Shown here: positions 1-10,718 of the stretch, piece after piece
Numbering within the stretch: position 1 is the stretch's first letter
Layout: each line of letters begins with the position of its first letter
DNA from: Heracleum sosnowskyi
Taxonomy: Eukaryota > Streptophyta > Magnoliopsida > Apiales > Apiaceae
Direction of reading: 5' to 3'
Length of the DNA stretch: 64,000 nt
Assembly (NCBI GenBank): GCA_030848705.1
Contig: JAUIZM010000018.1
Span: 2,108,001 to 2,172,000, forward strand
Made by a program: the position numbers and the translations under genes
Notes under the pieces: generated by a model
What the model was told of the DNA's origin: nothing
The model's database searches: none
The model's input: the letters and a program-made list of their open reading frames with translations, nothing else

Positions 1-2
1 CA

Positions 3-242
3 AGGCCAGACATTGCTCATGCAGTTGGAGTTGTTACCAGGTTCATGTCTAATCGAGGAAAAGAGCATTGGGAAGCAGTCAAGTGGTTGTTACACTACTT
101 GAAAGGCACATCCAAGTTTGCATTATGTTTCAGCAAGAAGGATGTTATCTTGGAATGGTTCTCTTATGCAGATTTGGGTGGATGTTCGGTTACCAATGAA
201 AAGTTGAAGCTTTGCATAGCTTCAACTGGCCTTCAGAATTGA
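3..242 (+). pseudogene. Copia (Tork-like) reverse transcriptase/RNase H fragment
   Basis: Partial gene cut by the window edge. The frame opening at base 3 reads RPDIAHAVGVVTRFMSN and then EHWEAVKWLLHYLKGT, the conserved junction between the RT C-terminus and RNase H of Ty1-copia polyproteins; the wording is typical of the Tork lineage. The next block should be the RNase H YCDADWAG motif but reads SYADLGGCSV, after which the frame is lost and ends in TGA at 242. The remaining ~100 bp before the LTR carries no readable RNase H, so the copy is dead. The polypurine tract and LTR that follow at 336-727 confirm plus orientation. Assignment to Copia is firm; the lineage is an inference. Confidence 0.85.
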
Positions 243-347
243 TTAATGAGAAGGCGCTGCACTAGTTAGAGTTATTGATCGAAGTATTTGGTGTTACTAG
301 ATTTACAAGAGTGAAAAGAAAATGTGGTCAGACTCCAAGTAGGAGAT

Positions 348-727
348 TGTTAGGTTTGTGGAGTCTAACAAGTTTCAGAATTGGTTTCTGATTTGAGTTA
401 GAATTTCCAGATCTAAATTCTAATTAGAGTTAGTAATTTCAGAATTTCAGAATTTCAGAATTAAACTCTGATTAGTTTAGGCCCAGTTTTTCTCTTATAA
501 ATAGTCTCATGTAATTGTAAAACACCAACACATCAGAACACAACATAGTTGTGAGACATCAATACAAAATTAGTGCCGCTTATGGAGTAGGAATTTCCGA
601 ACCACGTAAATCTTTGTATTATCATTTTTTTTCTTGTTCTTGTTTATTCAATTTGGGTTTTGCTTTCGTTGCTGTATACTCAACAGTTATTGGGCTACGT
701 CAAGGATTGTCCGTTTGGGACCCAACA
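348..727 (+). repeat. 3' LTR of the Tork-like Copia
   Basis: A polypurine tract (AAGTAGGAGAT, about 337-347) is directly followed by TGTTAGGT at 348. The repeat ends GACCCAACA at 727, giving the imperfect inverted ends TGTTRGG/CCCAACA usual for Copia. It is about 380 bp, AT-rich, with CAGAATT repeated near 430-465 and a TATAAATA box near 495. The 5' LTR lies outside the window, so age and TSD cannot be read. Confidence 0.75.
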
Positions 728-1178
728 TCTATCATATAATTTTAATTTTAATTCTTTTTTACTTATATAAACTTATATGATATGCAATTTACGCTTAATT
801 TCTAAATTTATGTTTATATTTGTTTTTCGTAAGCATGAGTTTACAATAAATGATCCATAAGGATTTGTTGTTCTAATTAGATAAGTTTAAAAATAATTAG
901 GTCCACTGAAAGGAATATGTCGGTCGAGCTGCCCAAAAATAAATGGTTCATCAAAATATATATGTTTCGATTAGTATAACTTTCAGAACAATCATGCTCA
1001 TTATAATAAATAGGTCGGTACACCAGTAAATAAATTTGTAAAATAAATAAGTCCGTATATAGGTCCAAGAAACTAATTTAGAAATGTATTTTAATTGAAA
1101 TAATTAAATTTGTTTTAATTAGCATAATTGTTTTTTTTAAAATAATTAGGTTCTTAAAATGAGTTTACAATAAATAGG
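728..1178. other. AT-rich backbone, no gene
   Basis: No coding potential seen. The sequence is AT-rich with loose repeats of a phrase resembling AAAATAATTAGGTTCTTAAAA (for example about 1139-1180). The part just after the LTR (about 728-800) resembles 47913-47978, so this is one arm of a duplicated backbone discussed under the findings. Confidence 0.5.
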
Positions 1179-3235
1179 CCTTACAAGAAAAACGGTTAAA
1201 TTCCACTGAAAGTTTGCGGTCGAATTTAGCTAAATTCGACTGCAAAATTCTCGTCGATTTTAGACGAGTGAAATTTAGCAGAAACCAGTCGAATTTAATA
1301 AATTCGACTGGTCAAATTCGACCGCTTAAATTCGACCACAATTTTGAAAATTTAAAATTTTTGAATTTGGCGCCTAAGGCACCTTAAATTCGACCAGGCC
1401 CAGTCGAATTTATAAATTTGACTAGAAGCTGTCGAATTTATAAATTCGACCGAAACTAGTCAATTTTAGTGTACCAGATCTTGAAAATTCAGCAGCTTTC
1501 TGATGCTCTCAACTTCAGAATTCTGAATTTATTTTGCTGTTATTGCTGATATATTGCAATGAACTAATCAACATAAAAATAACATAATTCATATTAAGTA
1601 ACTAATTCAAAGACAACAATAAATTGATATCAAATATAATAACATTCATTGAAAAATACTTTTATTACAAATTGAGTTTTACAAATTCAACTCAAGGATC
1701 CTAATCGGGTTTAACAATATTACGAATTTGCTCCTCATTTAGTTTGACGGGAAAATTTTCCGGAGATATTTGGGTTGTTGGAATTGTTTTATTTTTCGGA
1801 ATCACTTTGGTCGCCGGATTTGCTTCGATCGCCAGAATTTCTTCGTTTGCCGGTTTGTTTTGGTCACCGAAGTTGTCATTCCACGAGTTGATTTTCTTGG
1901 TGTAATTCTTGTTGGAACCATTGATTTCTAAAAAAATATAGAGATTAATAATATATTTTTGTATTTGTATTTGTGTATGTATATATATATGTATATATGT
2001 GTGGGTATATGTAAGAGAAGGGTGGTGAAGATGAGAGTGGATGAAGAATGTAGGTATGTGTGTATATATAGATATATCTAATTTGCTGGGATGAATACTG
2101 ACCGTTGGATTATTGTGTTGATATGTTAATCTGGATCGTTGGATGAGTTTCATGTGGATCGGTGACGTGGCAGTAAATTCGACTGCCTCCAATCAAATTT
2201 ATAAATTCGACTAGTTGCAATAGAATTTATAAATTCGACTTACCAGGGTTTGCCGTCAAATTTATGATTAAATTTGACAGCAAGCAGTCGAATTTATAAA
2301 TTTGATTGGCAACAGTCATATATATATACATCAAGTAAAATTTAAACTTGCTATAATAATTAATGTGCAATATTTTTCATGTATTGTTTTTTTGCATAAA
2401 CTTTTAAAATATAACAAAATTAGAATCCGTACGGTTGGATCGTTCAAATTTTAATTCAAATAACTCGAAATTACTAACCCTTGATACTAAATCACTAACC
2501 CCTAAATACAAACCTTAAACCCTACATTTCAATCATCCAATTTAACAAAGACATCGTATAACTAAGATTTTTTTTTCACCCACGCTATTATGATCTCTAA
2601 TAATTTTTATTAGATATGATATGTTATAAAACGATACTATACAAAAATTCATAATTTTTTAAACTTCGTTAGTATTTTTAAAAAAAATTCAAACTTCTTC
2701 AACCAATACAAAATGAACATTTTCTTACTTATGTTAAAGTATAATTATCGTAAGTAGCTAAACTAAATTTTAATATGTAATTCATCTTACCACGATGTTG
2801 TGGTAATTTTATTATTAATTTATATGTTAATCAAATATTTTTTAAATTTTTTGTAAATTAATTATTATAATTAATATGACTGGGTGCAGTCAAATTTATA
2901 AATATGACTGGTTCTAGTCGACTTTAAATTTAAAAATTTTGAAAAATTTGAGGCGGGAATTTTCCCATCAAGACATAAATTCCACCAACTTTAAACTCGA
3001 CTAGATCCGGTCGAATTTAATGCAGTCCAATAATTTTGTCAGGCGGGAAATTTCCCGCCTTTCCTGAAAAATAATTTCGACCGATTAAATTGACCGCTAT
3101 TAAAATTGACCGCGGCCAGTCAATTTTAAGTTTGACCATCAATTTGTTTAAGTTGACTCTAAATTCGACTGGAAGCAGTCGAATTTAAGCCAGTCAAATT
3201 TATGCAGTGGAATTTAGCCGAATTTTCTTGTAGTG
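1179..3235. mobile_element. CACTA element family I, non-autonomous, 2.06 kb
   Basis: The right end is a clean CACTACAAGAAAA-type terminus (reverse complement of 3205-3235). The left end at 1179 reads CCTTACAAGAAAAACGG, the same terminus with two substitutions. Both sides are flanked by AGG (1176-1178 and 3236-3238), the 3-bp TSD expected of CACTA/En-Spm. Subterminal zones (about 1200-1460, 2165-2310, 2880-3235) are packed with AAATTCGACTG and its complement in both orientations, the probable transposase-binding repeats of this family. No transposase is present. A copy of the CCGTACGGTTGGATCG block lies near 2428. The mutated left terminus suggests it can no longer move. Confidence 0.85.
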
Positions 3236-3238
3236 AGG

Positions 3239-3388
3239 CCCATTATGTTGTCCACGGTTTATTGACCGAACCACTATCCTAAACTTTAATATTTTGATTT
3301 TAATATTATTGCTTTACAAAATAATTAAGATATTAAAATAGATTTAAAATAAATAGTAATTAAATAACTTTTTAAATTGATTAGATTA
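3239..3388. other. Backbone between two CACTA insertions
   Basis: Non-coding. From about 3283 it aligns with 50474-50575, and the alignment resumes after the family II CACTA at 6937. This gives an independent empty-site check on the CACTA boundaries. Confidence 0.6.
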
Positions 3389-3872
3389 CACTACACCAAA
3401 AATGGCCTTTTCCTACCACGAAAATGGTAGGTTTTGGGGGTAAATTGGTAGGAATTGGGGTCAATTCCTACCAATTGACACAGTGAGAATTGCTCAGGTC
3501 GGAAATGGTGATGGTAGGAATTGGTGGCTTGTTTCTTAAAAGGCTCCACATATGGCGAGCCACATCAACAGCCACATCGACGGCCACATGGCGGTGGACC
3601 TCGACACGTCACTTGCCACGAGGTTGACATGTCATGCCACGTGTCACAAGTGGGGTCACTGCCACGTCATTTTATGGGGTCACATTTGACCCCGGTCAAG
3701 GACTATTTCCTACTGACCAAATCCTATCAATGCATTTCCTACCAACTCAAGGGGCACCAAATTGGTAGGTTTTATAACAGAAGCACATAAAAATAGCTAT
3801 TTCCTACCAAGCAATTCCTACCACCTTCAATATTTCCTACTAGTTAAAACCGACCGCATTCATCAATTCTGG

Positions 3873-3961
3873 AAAATGTTATGAAGACGGTAGGAAATGC
3901 TATGAAGACGGTAGGAAATGTTATGAAGACAGTAGGAAATGCTTTGAAGGTGGTAGGAATT
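3873..3961. repeat. 21-bp direct repeats in CACTA family II
   Basis: Four tandem units of about 21 bp based on ATGAAGACGGTAGGAAATG, the last one degenerate. Each contains one GGTAGGAAA subterminal motif. They can be read as an MKTVGNA heptad ORF, but the repeat is best explained as iterated transposase-binding sequence. The same array occurs at about 60285-60375 in copy 2. Confidence 0.8.
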
Positions 3962-4559
3962 ATTAGACAATTGTTTAAAAAAAAAAACTTTCATTACTTC
4001 CCCTATCTAACAAATTGCTCAAATCATTATAAAAAAAATAGATCGATATCTAATTCACAAGTATACAACCATAACAAATAATCAAACATTCATTGTATAT
4101 AAAAATTCAACATTCCTTACAAATAAATCATAATATTTGAAGTTGTTCTTATGCACCAAAACTACAAATCAAAAATTATTTACAAGGCTTAATTAATTAT
4201 CTTCAAAGTCTTCATCTTTTTCGTTTGGATCTTCATGTTATTTTCTTCGCAATCATTTTCTCTACTCATCATTGTCTTTGGATCTTCATCAAGTACCTAA
4301 AATTTACATAAGAAGCAAGAATTAGTACACCTAATAATTAAGAATTATTAGCTAATTAAATAACAAAATAAGCATGAAGATAAAATTACTTAAATAAGCA
4401 AGAAGATGAACAAAGTGAATAAGATGTGAAATTGATTTAAAGAAAATGAAGATATAGAGAAGAAGATGAAGAGATAAAGAAGAAAATTGAAGTGAAATGA
4501 GAAAAAAATAAATGATTGTATTATAAGTAATAAGAAGATGAAAAATAATTTTGAATTTT

Positions 4560-5040
4560 TCGTTTGGGCGCAATTTTTAAAATTTTCGTTTGGGCACAAC
4601 TTTTAAAATTTTTGCATGGGCGCAATTTTTAAATTTTTCGTAAAATTGTAGCTTATTTCCTACCGATAATGGTAGGTTATGATTCTCAGTGAAATTTTTG
4701 AATTTTTGGTTTGGACGCAAATTTTGAATTTTTAGTTTTAAGCGCAATTTTTGAATTTTTTGGGAAATTGTAGCTTATTTCCTATCGATAATGGTAGGTT
4801 ATGATTCTCAGCGAAATTTTTGGTTTGGGTGCAATTTTTGAATTTTTAGTCTTTGGCACAATTTTTGAATTTTTCGGGAAATTGTTGCTTATTTCCAACC
4901 GATAATGGTAGGTTATGATTCTCGGAGCCATTTTCGAATTTTTGGTTTGAGGGCAAATTTTGAATTCTAGTTTTAGGAGCAATTTTTAAACTTTTCGTGA
5001 AATTGTAGCTTATTTCCTACTGATAATGGTAGGGTATAGG
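4560..5040. repeat. ~120-bp tandem repeat, about four units
   Basis: The core TAGCTTATTTCCTACCGATA followed by ATGGTAGGTTATGATTCTC recurs at about 4650, 4770, 4885 and 5005. Stretches of GCGCAATTTTTGAATTTTT-like sequence separate the cores. Each core is an imperfect palindrome of CCTACC and GGTAGG. Copy 2 has about three units (near 60968, 61093 and 61213), so the array expands and contracts between copies. Confidence 0.8.
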
Positions 5041-5213
5041 TTTTGGCACAATGTTTTTTTAAAAAAACATAAACATTATAAATTTTTTAAATAATATTTT
5101 TGACGATCGAAACGTAATGATAATTAAGATCTATTGATTTATGTCAAAGGGTAAATGAGTTGTACCCTAATTTTTTTCTTTTATTATTTTAATTATATTT
5201 TTTATTAGTTGTG

Positions 5214-5905
5214 CGTGGTAATTTCAATTTTTTGCTAAAAATTTTGGCGAAAATTGCCAAAAACATTGGGTTGTGTGGATTCGAACAACTGCCCTCTCTG
5301 AGAATAACCAAGTGCACAATCACTGCACCAACATCGTTGTTTGTACTAAATATGCAATTTACTTATATATCATATTTCAGTTCAAGTTTTGTAAATTATA
5401 AGTTTGATAGATACATTATAAAAATATAGGAGCTTAAATTAAAAAATTCTAAAATTTTACATAGAGCTAAGAAATCAACATATTTAATCATCCGTAAGGT
5501 TAGATCGTTAAAAAAAAAAACAAAAAGTGTAACCCTAAACAACCCCTAAAAAGGGAAATTCAATTTTTTCATAAAATTCTGGGCGGAAATCACCTAAAAT
5601 TTTAAAGTGCACAGATTCGAACTCGTGCCCTCTCCAACAATGACCAAGTGAACAACCACTGCGCCAAACAAGCTTTTTATACTAAATCAACAAATAATTG
5701 ATATATGATATTCCAATTCAAGTTTTATAAAGTACAAGTTTGATAAATAGATTTATTATAAAAATATAAGAGTTTAAATTAAAAAAATCCAATATTTTGT
5801 ATAAAACTAAGAAATCAACATATTTAATCATCCGTAAGGTTGGATCGTTGAAAAATAAATAAATAAAAATCAAAAAGTGTAACCCTAGACAACCCCTAAA
5901 ACATG
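5214..5905 (-). repeat. ~350-bp tandem duplication with tRNA-like modules
   Basis: Two direct repeats of about 350 bp (roughly 5214-5565 and 5566-5905). Each holds, on the minus strand, a tRNA-like stretch: TGGCGCAGTGGTTG (box A-like) and, about 35 nt on, GAGTTCGAATC (box B-like), near 5618-5680 and 5265-5335. Each unit ends with a CATCCGTAAGGTTGGATCG block. Folding into a full cloverleaf was not established. The same duplication is in copy 2 at about 61436-62080. Confidence 0.65.
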
Positions 5906-6939
5906 AGTATAAACTCTAACTCAATCTTCTAACACTCTTTCGTTTTCTAAACGACTTTAACTTTTTATAATTTTTTTTTGTCTAAATTTTTTTCCTTAGC
6001 TTCATCAAACTACAAAACGACGTTTCATATAAAAAAATTTAATTTAGTCATATATCTTTTATTTTTAATTTTTTTTCGCTATAATTAGGTTTTAGCGAAG
6101 AACATAAAACATAAGAATATAAGTTTAAATCAACTAATTTTTGTCCTCCGCTACTAAAATGAGTAGATCTTTATGTCCGTAGAGTTTGATTAACAAAAAA
6201 CATGATAACCGATCAACACAAAATATAATAAAAACACTTTATACCCTAATTTTATTTTTTTATTATTTTATTATTCGATCAAAACCTACCATTATTGGTA
6301 GGAAAGCTGTACAGAAATGGGCCGATTTGACTGGACCGACTTAACACCACACACTACAAAAACAAAAAGGTGATGGGTCCAAAATTTGATTGGACCTATT
6401 TCCTGTTTGTGGGACCAAACAAAAATAAAACCGACATTTTCCTACCATATGTGGTAGGTTTTATTTGCCTACCATATATGGTAGGAAATGACCATGACAG
6501 AATGAAAAATTTTCTTATTTTAAAAAAAATGTTTATTACTTAAATTATGATATGGCTGATGATGTGGATGGTGGGGTACCATCACGAATAAAACCTACCG
6601 GATTTGGTAGGTTTTAGTTTCCTACCATATATGGTAGGAAATGACCACAACATATTGAAAATATTTTTTATTTTATAAAAATTGTTTATTACTTAAAAAT
6701 ATGACAAGGCTGATGATTAGGATGGTGGGGTCTTATCTTTGTGAAAATGCAGACAAAACCTACCGATGTTTTCCTACCAACAATCGGTAGGAATTGATCT
6801 TCGCTTTTACAGAAATCGGACCCTACACGGACCATTTCCTACCATATTCGTCGTCGGTAGGAAATGGTGGGTCAATTCCTACCAAGTTTTTTTGGTAAGA
6901 TTTATATGGTAGGAAAAGGCCGTTTTTGGTGTAGTGTTA

Positions 6940-8132
6940 CTAAAACAGGGTTAATATAAGTAGACCAACCTACGAACTAATATACCAATTTTTTTAATGT
7001 TTTAGTTTAACACATGTATTAAAATTATGTTTAAATTAAATATTTACATGTATTTTAGTTAGAGTACTTTTTTAAAAATAGAAAGCCCTTAAAACAAATT
7101 TTAAAATAAATTTTATTTTGTTTTATTTTTGGTCCAAATTAAAAGAAGTTAGAAATAAAATCCGAGAATGAAAAAGAAGAAAATAAAGGAATTAAGGTAT
7201 AAATATTATATTATGAGTACCGTATTGCTGTACTGATCGATTATAAATTTTTAATATTTCAACTTTAATACAATAATAATTTTAAATATAGTAAACATAT
7301 CGAAGTAGATTTAAAATAAATAAACACGTTACACGTTCGTTTGACTAAATAATTATCAAGACTTTTAGTAGTCTATTTCAAAAATATAATATAAATTTTA
7401 GCAAATGGGTCAAAATACTATAGGCCAAAGTAATTGGGTTAGGCATTTGAATGGCTAAAAGCTAGAGAGGTTCAAAAAAGCCTGAAATCCGGAATTTGGT
7501 CTGATCCGATCTGCAAAAAGTCTGAAAAACTCGGCTAAAAAAAACCCAGCCCGTGAATCTTAAATAGACCTTCTATTTTTCATCAAGTCCGGCCCGGCCC
7601 GAATCCCGAAAATCCCGGTTAAAACTCGGGTTTTTGAAAACTCCGAATAAAACCCGGACTTTTAAAAAGCGTGGATAAAAGCTCGGTTCGGCCCAAATAT
7701 AAGCCCGGGATTTTTAAAAAAATCCGAATGAAAATTTGATTTTTTATAGATAAAATCTAAAAATATGATATTTTAAATAAATTTCAAGAATATTAAAATT
7801 AGCGATAAAAGGGCTGTGAAGGATCATGAGGCTCATAAAAATTTGCAAAAGACTTTTTTCGAGAAGACTTATTAAGTATAGATGATGTGTTTCTCTCAAT
7901 GTCCATGTTCGAGAAGATCCGTATGGCTCATGGTAAACTAAAGTTCAATAAAGTTCTTGAGTTGTAGTGATGTATTATGCTAATAGTTTTTTAGGATTTG
8001 GTTTCATGTTGTCTTTTTTTATGTATTTTGGATTAGTAGGTTAGGGGTGTACCAGGAGGTTGTTTCATTTGTAAAGCCTTTATTTTTCTGTATATTAATG
8101 TATTAGCTTTTCAAAAAAGAAAAAATTATGTA
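6940..8132. other. Intergenic backbone, no gene
   Basis: The first ~100 bp continues the backbone that aligns with 50578-50690. At 7485-7725 there is a GC-richer patch of degenerate CCCGG/CCCGAAT phrases that looks like an old repeat. At 8030-8130 the sequence ends in an A-rich tail (TTCAAAAAAGAAAAA) that could be a retroposon 3' end. No open frame with recognisable content was found. Confidence 0.5.
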
Positions 8133-8137
8133 TACAT

Positions 8138-8604
8138 TGTTAGGATCGCATCCACTATAGATCAACGTTAATCAAACACAATAACAAACACGAAAGTAAA
8201 GAACACAACAATTTAACGTGGAAACCCCTTAAGGGAGGGTAAAACCACAAATCCACTATGAATGTATTACACGATTGGAGTCGCTCCCTCACTCAACGCT
8301 CTTGAATACAATCACCTCACTTTGATTACAAAAGCTCTCTCTTGTGTATCGCACACAACTCTCTAACTTTTGCAATACTTCAAAAAACCCCTACAAATAT
8401 CTATATTTATAGGCACCACAAATATTCTAATCCTAATATATCTGAATTCTATTTTTGATAATTACCATCTTTTCTTATCTTGGATAGAAATCTTCCACAA
8501 TTCTTATCTCTACCAGACTAAGACTTTCCTCAATTATCACAAATTAGAATATTGCTCATAATAGGATTCTAAACTTATTTAGGAATTTGGGGCGGACCCC
8601 AACA
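8138..8604 (-). repeat. 3' LTR of the gag-only element
   Basis: 467 bp, TGTTAGG...CAACA. On the plus strand it lies on the left, so it is the 3' LTR of a minus-strand element. About 3% divergent from its partner. Confidence 0.92.
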
Positions 8605-8757
8605 AATCCTCCCACGGTTCGAATTCCCTAATACCTCAACCGATTCCGAGAATTTCACCTTTTTCTCTGTCTTCATCGTTGTTGCTTCACCATCTAAACA
8701 ATAGATGTTCTGCTTATGCATCATCCCTTGTAGAATCAAGTTTCTTCCTTTATACAC

Positions 8758-9918
8758 CTAGCAACTTCGCCCTCGTCCAACGAATTTGTACCCACGTGAA
8801 GCCAACACACTCAAAGATAATACATTCTTTGATGCATCTGGTACATATCTCACATTGAGAGCTTTCTTGATCGTACCATCATGGAGTTTAAGACAAACAG
8901 TTCCAACTCCTTGAACCTTCATCTTCTCATCATTCCCCACAACAATATTACCAAGACTTTCATCAGTGCATAAAGTCTCAACCATCGCTCGATCCCTACA
9001 TATATGCATAGAAGCAGCAGATTCCATCACCCATTCTGATTTATTCTTCACCGAACCAGGAACAGTATCCTCACTCGCCATCAAAAACTCTCCCTCATCG
9101 ATCACAAGTGTAGAGTCCGCATCATCAACTTTGTTCTTTCCCTTCATCTGCTTAAAGGACGTCACATCTTCTTTAAAGCTTGGACAGAACATCTGCAGAT
9201 GACCCATTTCACCACAATAATAGCACTCAACAGTGCTCATATCCCTCTTACTCGGCCGAGATTTACTTCTTCCTTGCAGGTCATTGCGGTTGCGACTCCT
9301 TCTTTCAGCACTTTCGACAGCTAAAACTGCCCCACTTTGAGAAACAACATCCCTTGTCATCCTCTCATTATCTCTTAACGCCTTTAACACATCATCAAGC
9401 GTAAGAGTTGTCCTCCCTACTAAAAGCGTTTGCTTAAAATACTTGAAGGACTTCGTCAATGATGACAACAACACCAAAGCTTGTTCCTCGTCTTTCATCG
9501 GCTCATCAACATTAGCCAGATGACATACTAGCTGATTAAAACAACAAATGTGATCATGGAGACTACTTTCTTCATCCAGTTTTAAAGAGTACAACTCCAT
9601 CTTCAAATTAAGTCTGTTGGTCAACGACTTCGAAGCGTATATGCTTGCTAACTTGTCCCATATCTCCTTTGGTGTCGACTCCTTCAACACATTATATCTC
9701 ACATCGGGTGCAAGTGCCAGCCTGATTGTACTCGCCGCTCTCTTCTGGATCTTCGCCCAATCTGCATCACTCATCTCTTTTGGCTTCGCCTTCTCCAAGG
9801 CATCATCAAGTCCTTGTTGAATTAACACATCCTTGACGGTTAATTTCCACATAGTGAAATCCGTCTTTCCATCATACTTGGGTGCATCAATCCTCAACGA
9901 CTTTAGATCTTCCATCAA
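8758..9918 (-). CDS. gag: Copia gag polyprotein with protease-like C-terminus
   Basis: Uninterrupted 386-codon ORF starting at the ATG at 9918. Residues about 5-200 match the plant Copia gag (UBN2-type) fold, with YDGKTDFTMWK near the start and TPKEIWDKL in the middle. A CCHC zinc knuckle, CYYCGEMGHLQMFC, is at 232-245. Residues 297-380 resemble Copia aspartic protease, but the catalytic DSGA motif reads ESAA (299-302), and the active-site Asp to Glu change should abolish cleavage. The C-terminal NVLSLSVLASRGY stretch matches the end of the protease region. The protein probably coats the element RNA in cytoplasmic particles. An open gag beside a dead protease and no pol suggests selection or recent spread as a gag-bearing passenger; that is inference. 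Confidence 0.88.
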   Translation of the reverse strand: MMEDLKSLRIDAPKYDGKTDFTMWKLTVKDVLIQQGLDDALEKAKPKEMSDADWAKIQKRAASTIRLALAPDVRYNVLKESTPKEIWDKLASIYASKSLTNRLNLKMELYSLKLDEESSLHDHICCFNQLVCHLANVDEPMKDEEQALVLLSSLTKSFKYFKQTLLVGRTTLTLDDVLKALRDNERMTRDVVSQSGAVLAVESAERRSRNRNDLQGRSKSRPSKRDMSTVECYYCGEMGHLQMFCPSFKEDVTSFKQMKGKNKVDDADSTLVIDEGEFLMASEDTVPGSVKNKSEWVMESAASMHICRDRAMVETLCTDESLGNIVVGNDEKMKVQGVGTVCLKLHDGTIKKALNVRYVPDASKNVLSLSVLASRGYKFVGRGRSC

Positions 9919-10214
9919 GCCAAGAAAAGATCAACTCACGACCAACTAACCACGCTCAAACAGTCGACTTCGGACACCATAAATTACACCCTTCCGAACC
10001 CAAACTCCAATCTCCACCGTTCAGATTTTAGATATTGATGTAATGAATCTACTTTACAAAAATCAGGACGATCCGACCACGGATGAATTCCCAATCATCA
10101 ATTCTTCAACAGCTGCGCAGACCAGAAAATTCCTGCGAATTTTCGTAATTACTTCGTGATTGCCTTCTCTTTAACGCCGGATCTACTTCTCGAACCCAAG
10201 CTCTGATACCAGTT

Positions 10215-10681
10215 TGTTAGGATCACATTCGCTATATATCAACGTTAATCAAACACAATAACAAACACGAAAGTAAAGAACACAACAATTTAACATGGAA
10301 ACCCCTCAAGGGAGGGTAAAACCACAAATCCACTATGAATGTATTACAAGATTGGAGTCGCTCCCTCACTCAACGCTCTTGAATACAATCACCTCACCTT
10401 GATTACAAAAGCTCTCTCTTGTGTATCGCACACAACTCTCTAACTTTTGCAATACTTCAAAAAACCCCTACAAATATCTATATTTATAGGCACCACAAAT
10501 ATTCTAATCCTAATATATCTCAATTCTATTTGTGATAATTACCATCTTTTCTTATCTTGGATAGAAATCTTCTACAATTCTTATCTCTACCAGACTAAGA
10601 CTTTCTTCAATTATCACAAATTAGAATATTGCTCATAATAGGATTCTAAACTTATTTAGGAATTCAGGACGGACCCCAACA
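10215..10681 (-). repeat. 5' LTR of the gag-only element
   Basis: 467 bp partner of 8138-8604, adjacent to the initiator-Met primer binding site at 10200-10211 and followed by the TACAT duplication. Confidence 0.92.
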
Positions 10682-10718
10682 TACATAAATTCAAAAAAAA
10701 AAAAAAATCGAATTAAAA

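Larger units (their letters stand above)
3389..6936. mobile_element. CACTA element family II, copy 1, 3.55 kb
   Basis: Termini are CACTACACCAAAAATGGCC on the left and the complement of CACTACACCAAAAACGGCC on the right, an inverted repeat of about 28 bp with one mismatch. TTA is duplicated at 3386-3388 and 6937-6939. The paralogous site near 50572-50577 carries a single TTA and no insert. Subterminal regions (3405-3960, 6290-6915) carry dozens of TTTCCTACC/GGTAGGAAA units in both orientations, many arranged as short palindromes. No transposase ORF is present, so it depends on a partner in trans. It closely resembles 59785-63201 and shares its termini with the decayed copy at 10719. Confidence 0.92.
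8138..10681 (-). mobile_element. Complete gag-only Copia-type LTR element (TR-GAG-like)
   Basis: Two LTRs of 467 bp (8138-8604 and 10215-10681) differ at about 15 positions by eye. Both have TGTTAGG...CCCCAACA ends, and TACAT is duplicated at 8133-8137 and 10682-10686. A primer binding site complementary to initiator-Met tRNA (TGGTATCAGAGC, minus, 10200-10211) lies beside the right LTR. A polypurine tract (CCGTGGGAGGATT, minus, from 8605) lies beside the left LTR. The 1.6-kb interior holds a single ORF with gag and a protease-like stretch; integrase, RT and RNase H are absent. It must have moved with enzymes from another Copia. Confidence 0.92.

Noticed and set aside
1701..2192. 163-codon minus-strand ORF in CACTA family I
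   Set aside because: The middle is TATATATG-type simple sequence read as Tyr/Ile/His runs. The C-terminal 75 codons look more protein-like (NDNFGDQNKPANEE) but match nothing I know. Could be a remnant; not strong enough to annotate.
3521..3790. ORF shared by CACTA II copies (also 59886-60203)
   Set aside because: Similarity is explained by the copies being the same transposon. The frame contains subterminal repeats and His/Pro-rich text from CCACAT repeats, with no domain.
3405..3960. CRISPR-like regular repeats (TTTCCTACC units)
   Set aside because: Units are short, irregularly spaced, in both orientations and bounded by CACTA termini in a plant genome.
3881..4081. ORF with MKTVGNA heptad repeats
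   Set aside because: It is produced by 21-bp tandem subterminal repeats of CACTA family II, and the surrounding sequence is non-coding.
4352..4599. Two overlapping Phe/Leu/Ile-rich minus-strand ORFs that look like membrane proteins
   Set aside because: They arise from GAAGAAGATAAAG-type purine-rich sequence on the plus strand in the CACTA II interior. The hydrophobicity is a base-composition artefact.
5618..5680. A functional tRNA gene on the minus strand
   Set aside because: Box A and box B resemble a tRNA, but I could not build a convincing acceptor stem or anticodon arm, and it lies in duplicated transposon sequence.
7485..7725. Possible GC-rich regulatory island
   Set aside because: It looks like a degenerate CCCGG/CCCGAAT repeat with no adjacent gene, so there is nothing to support regulation.
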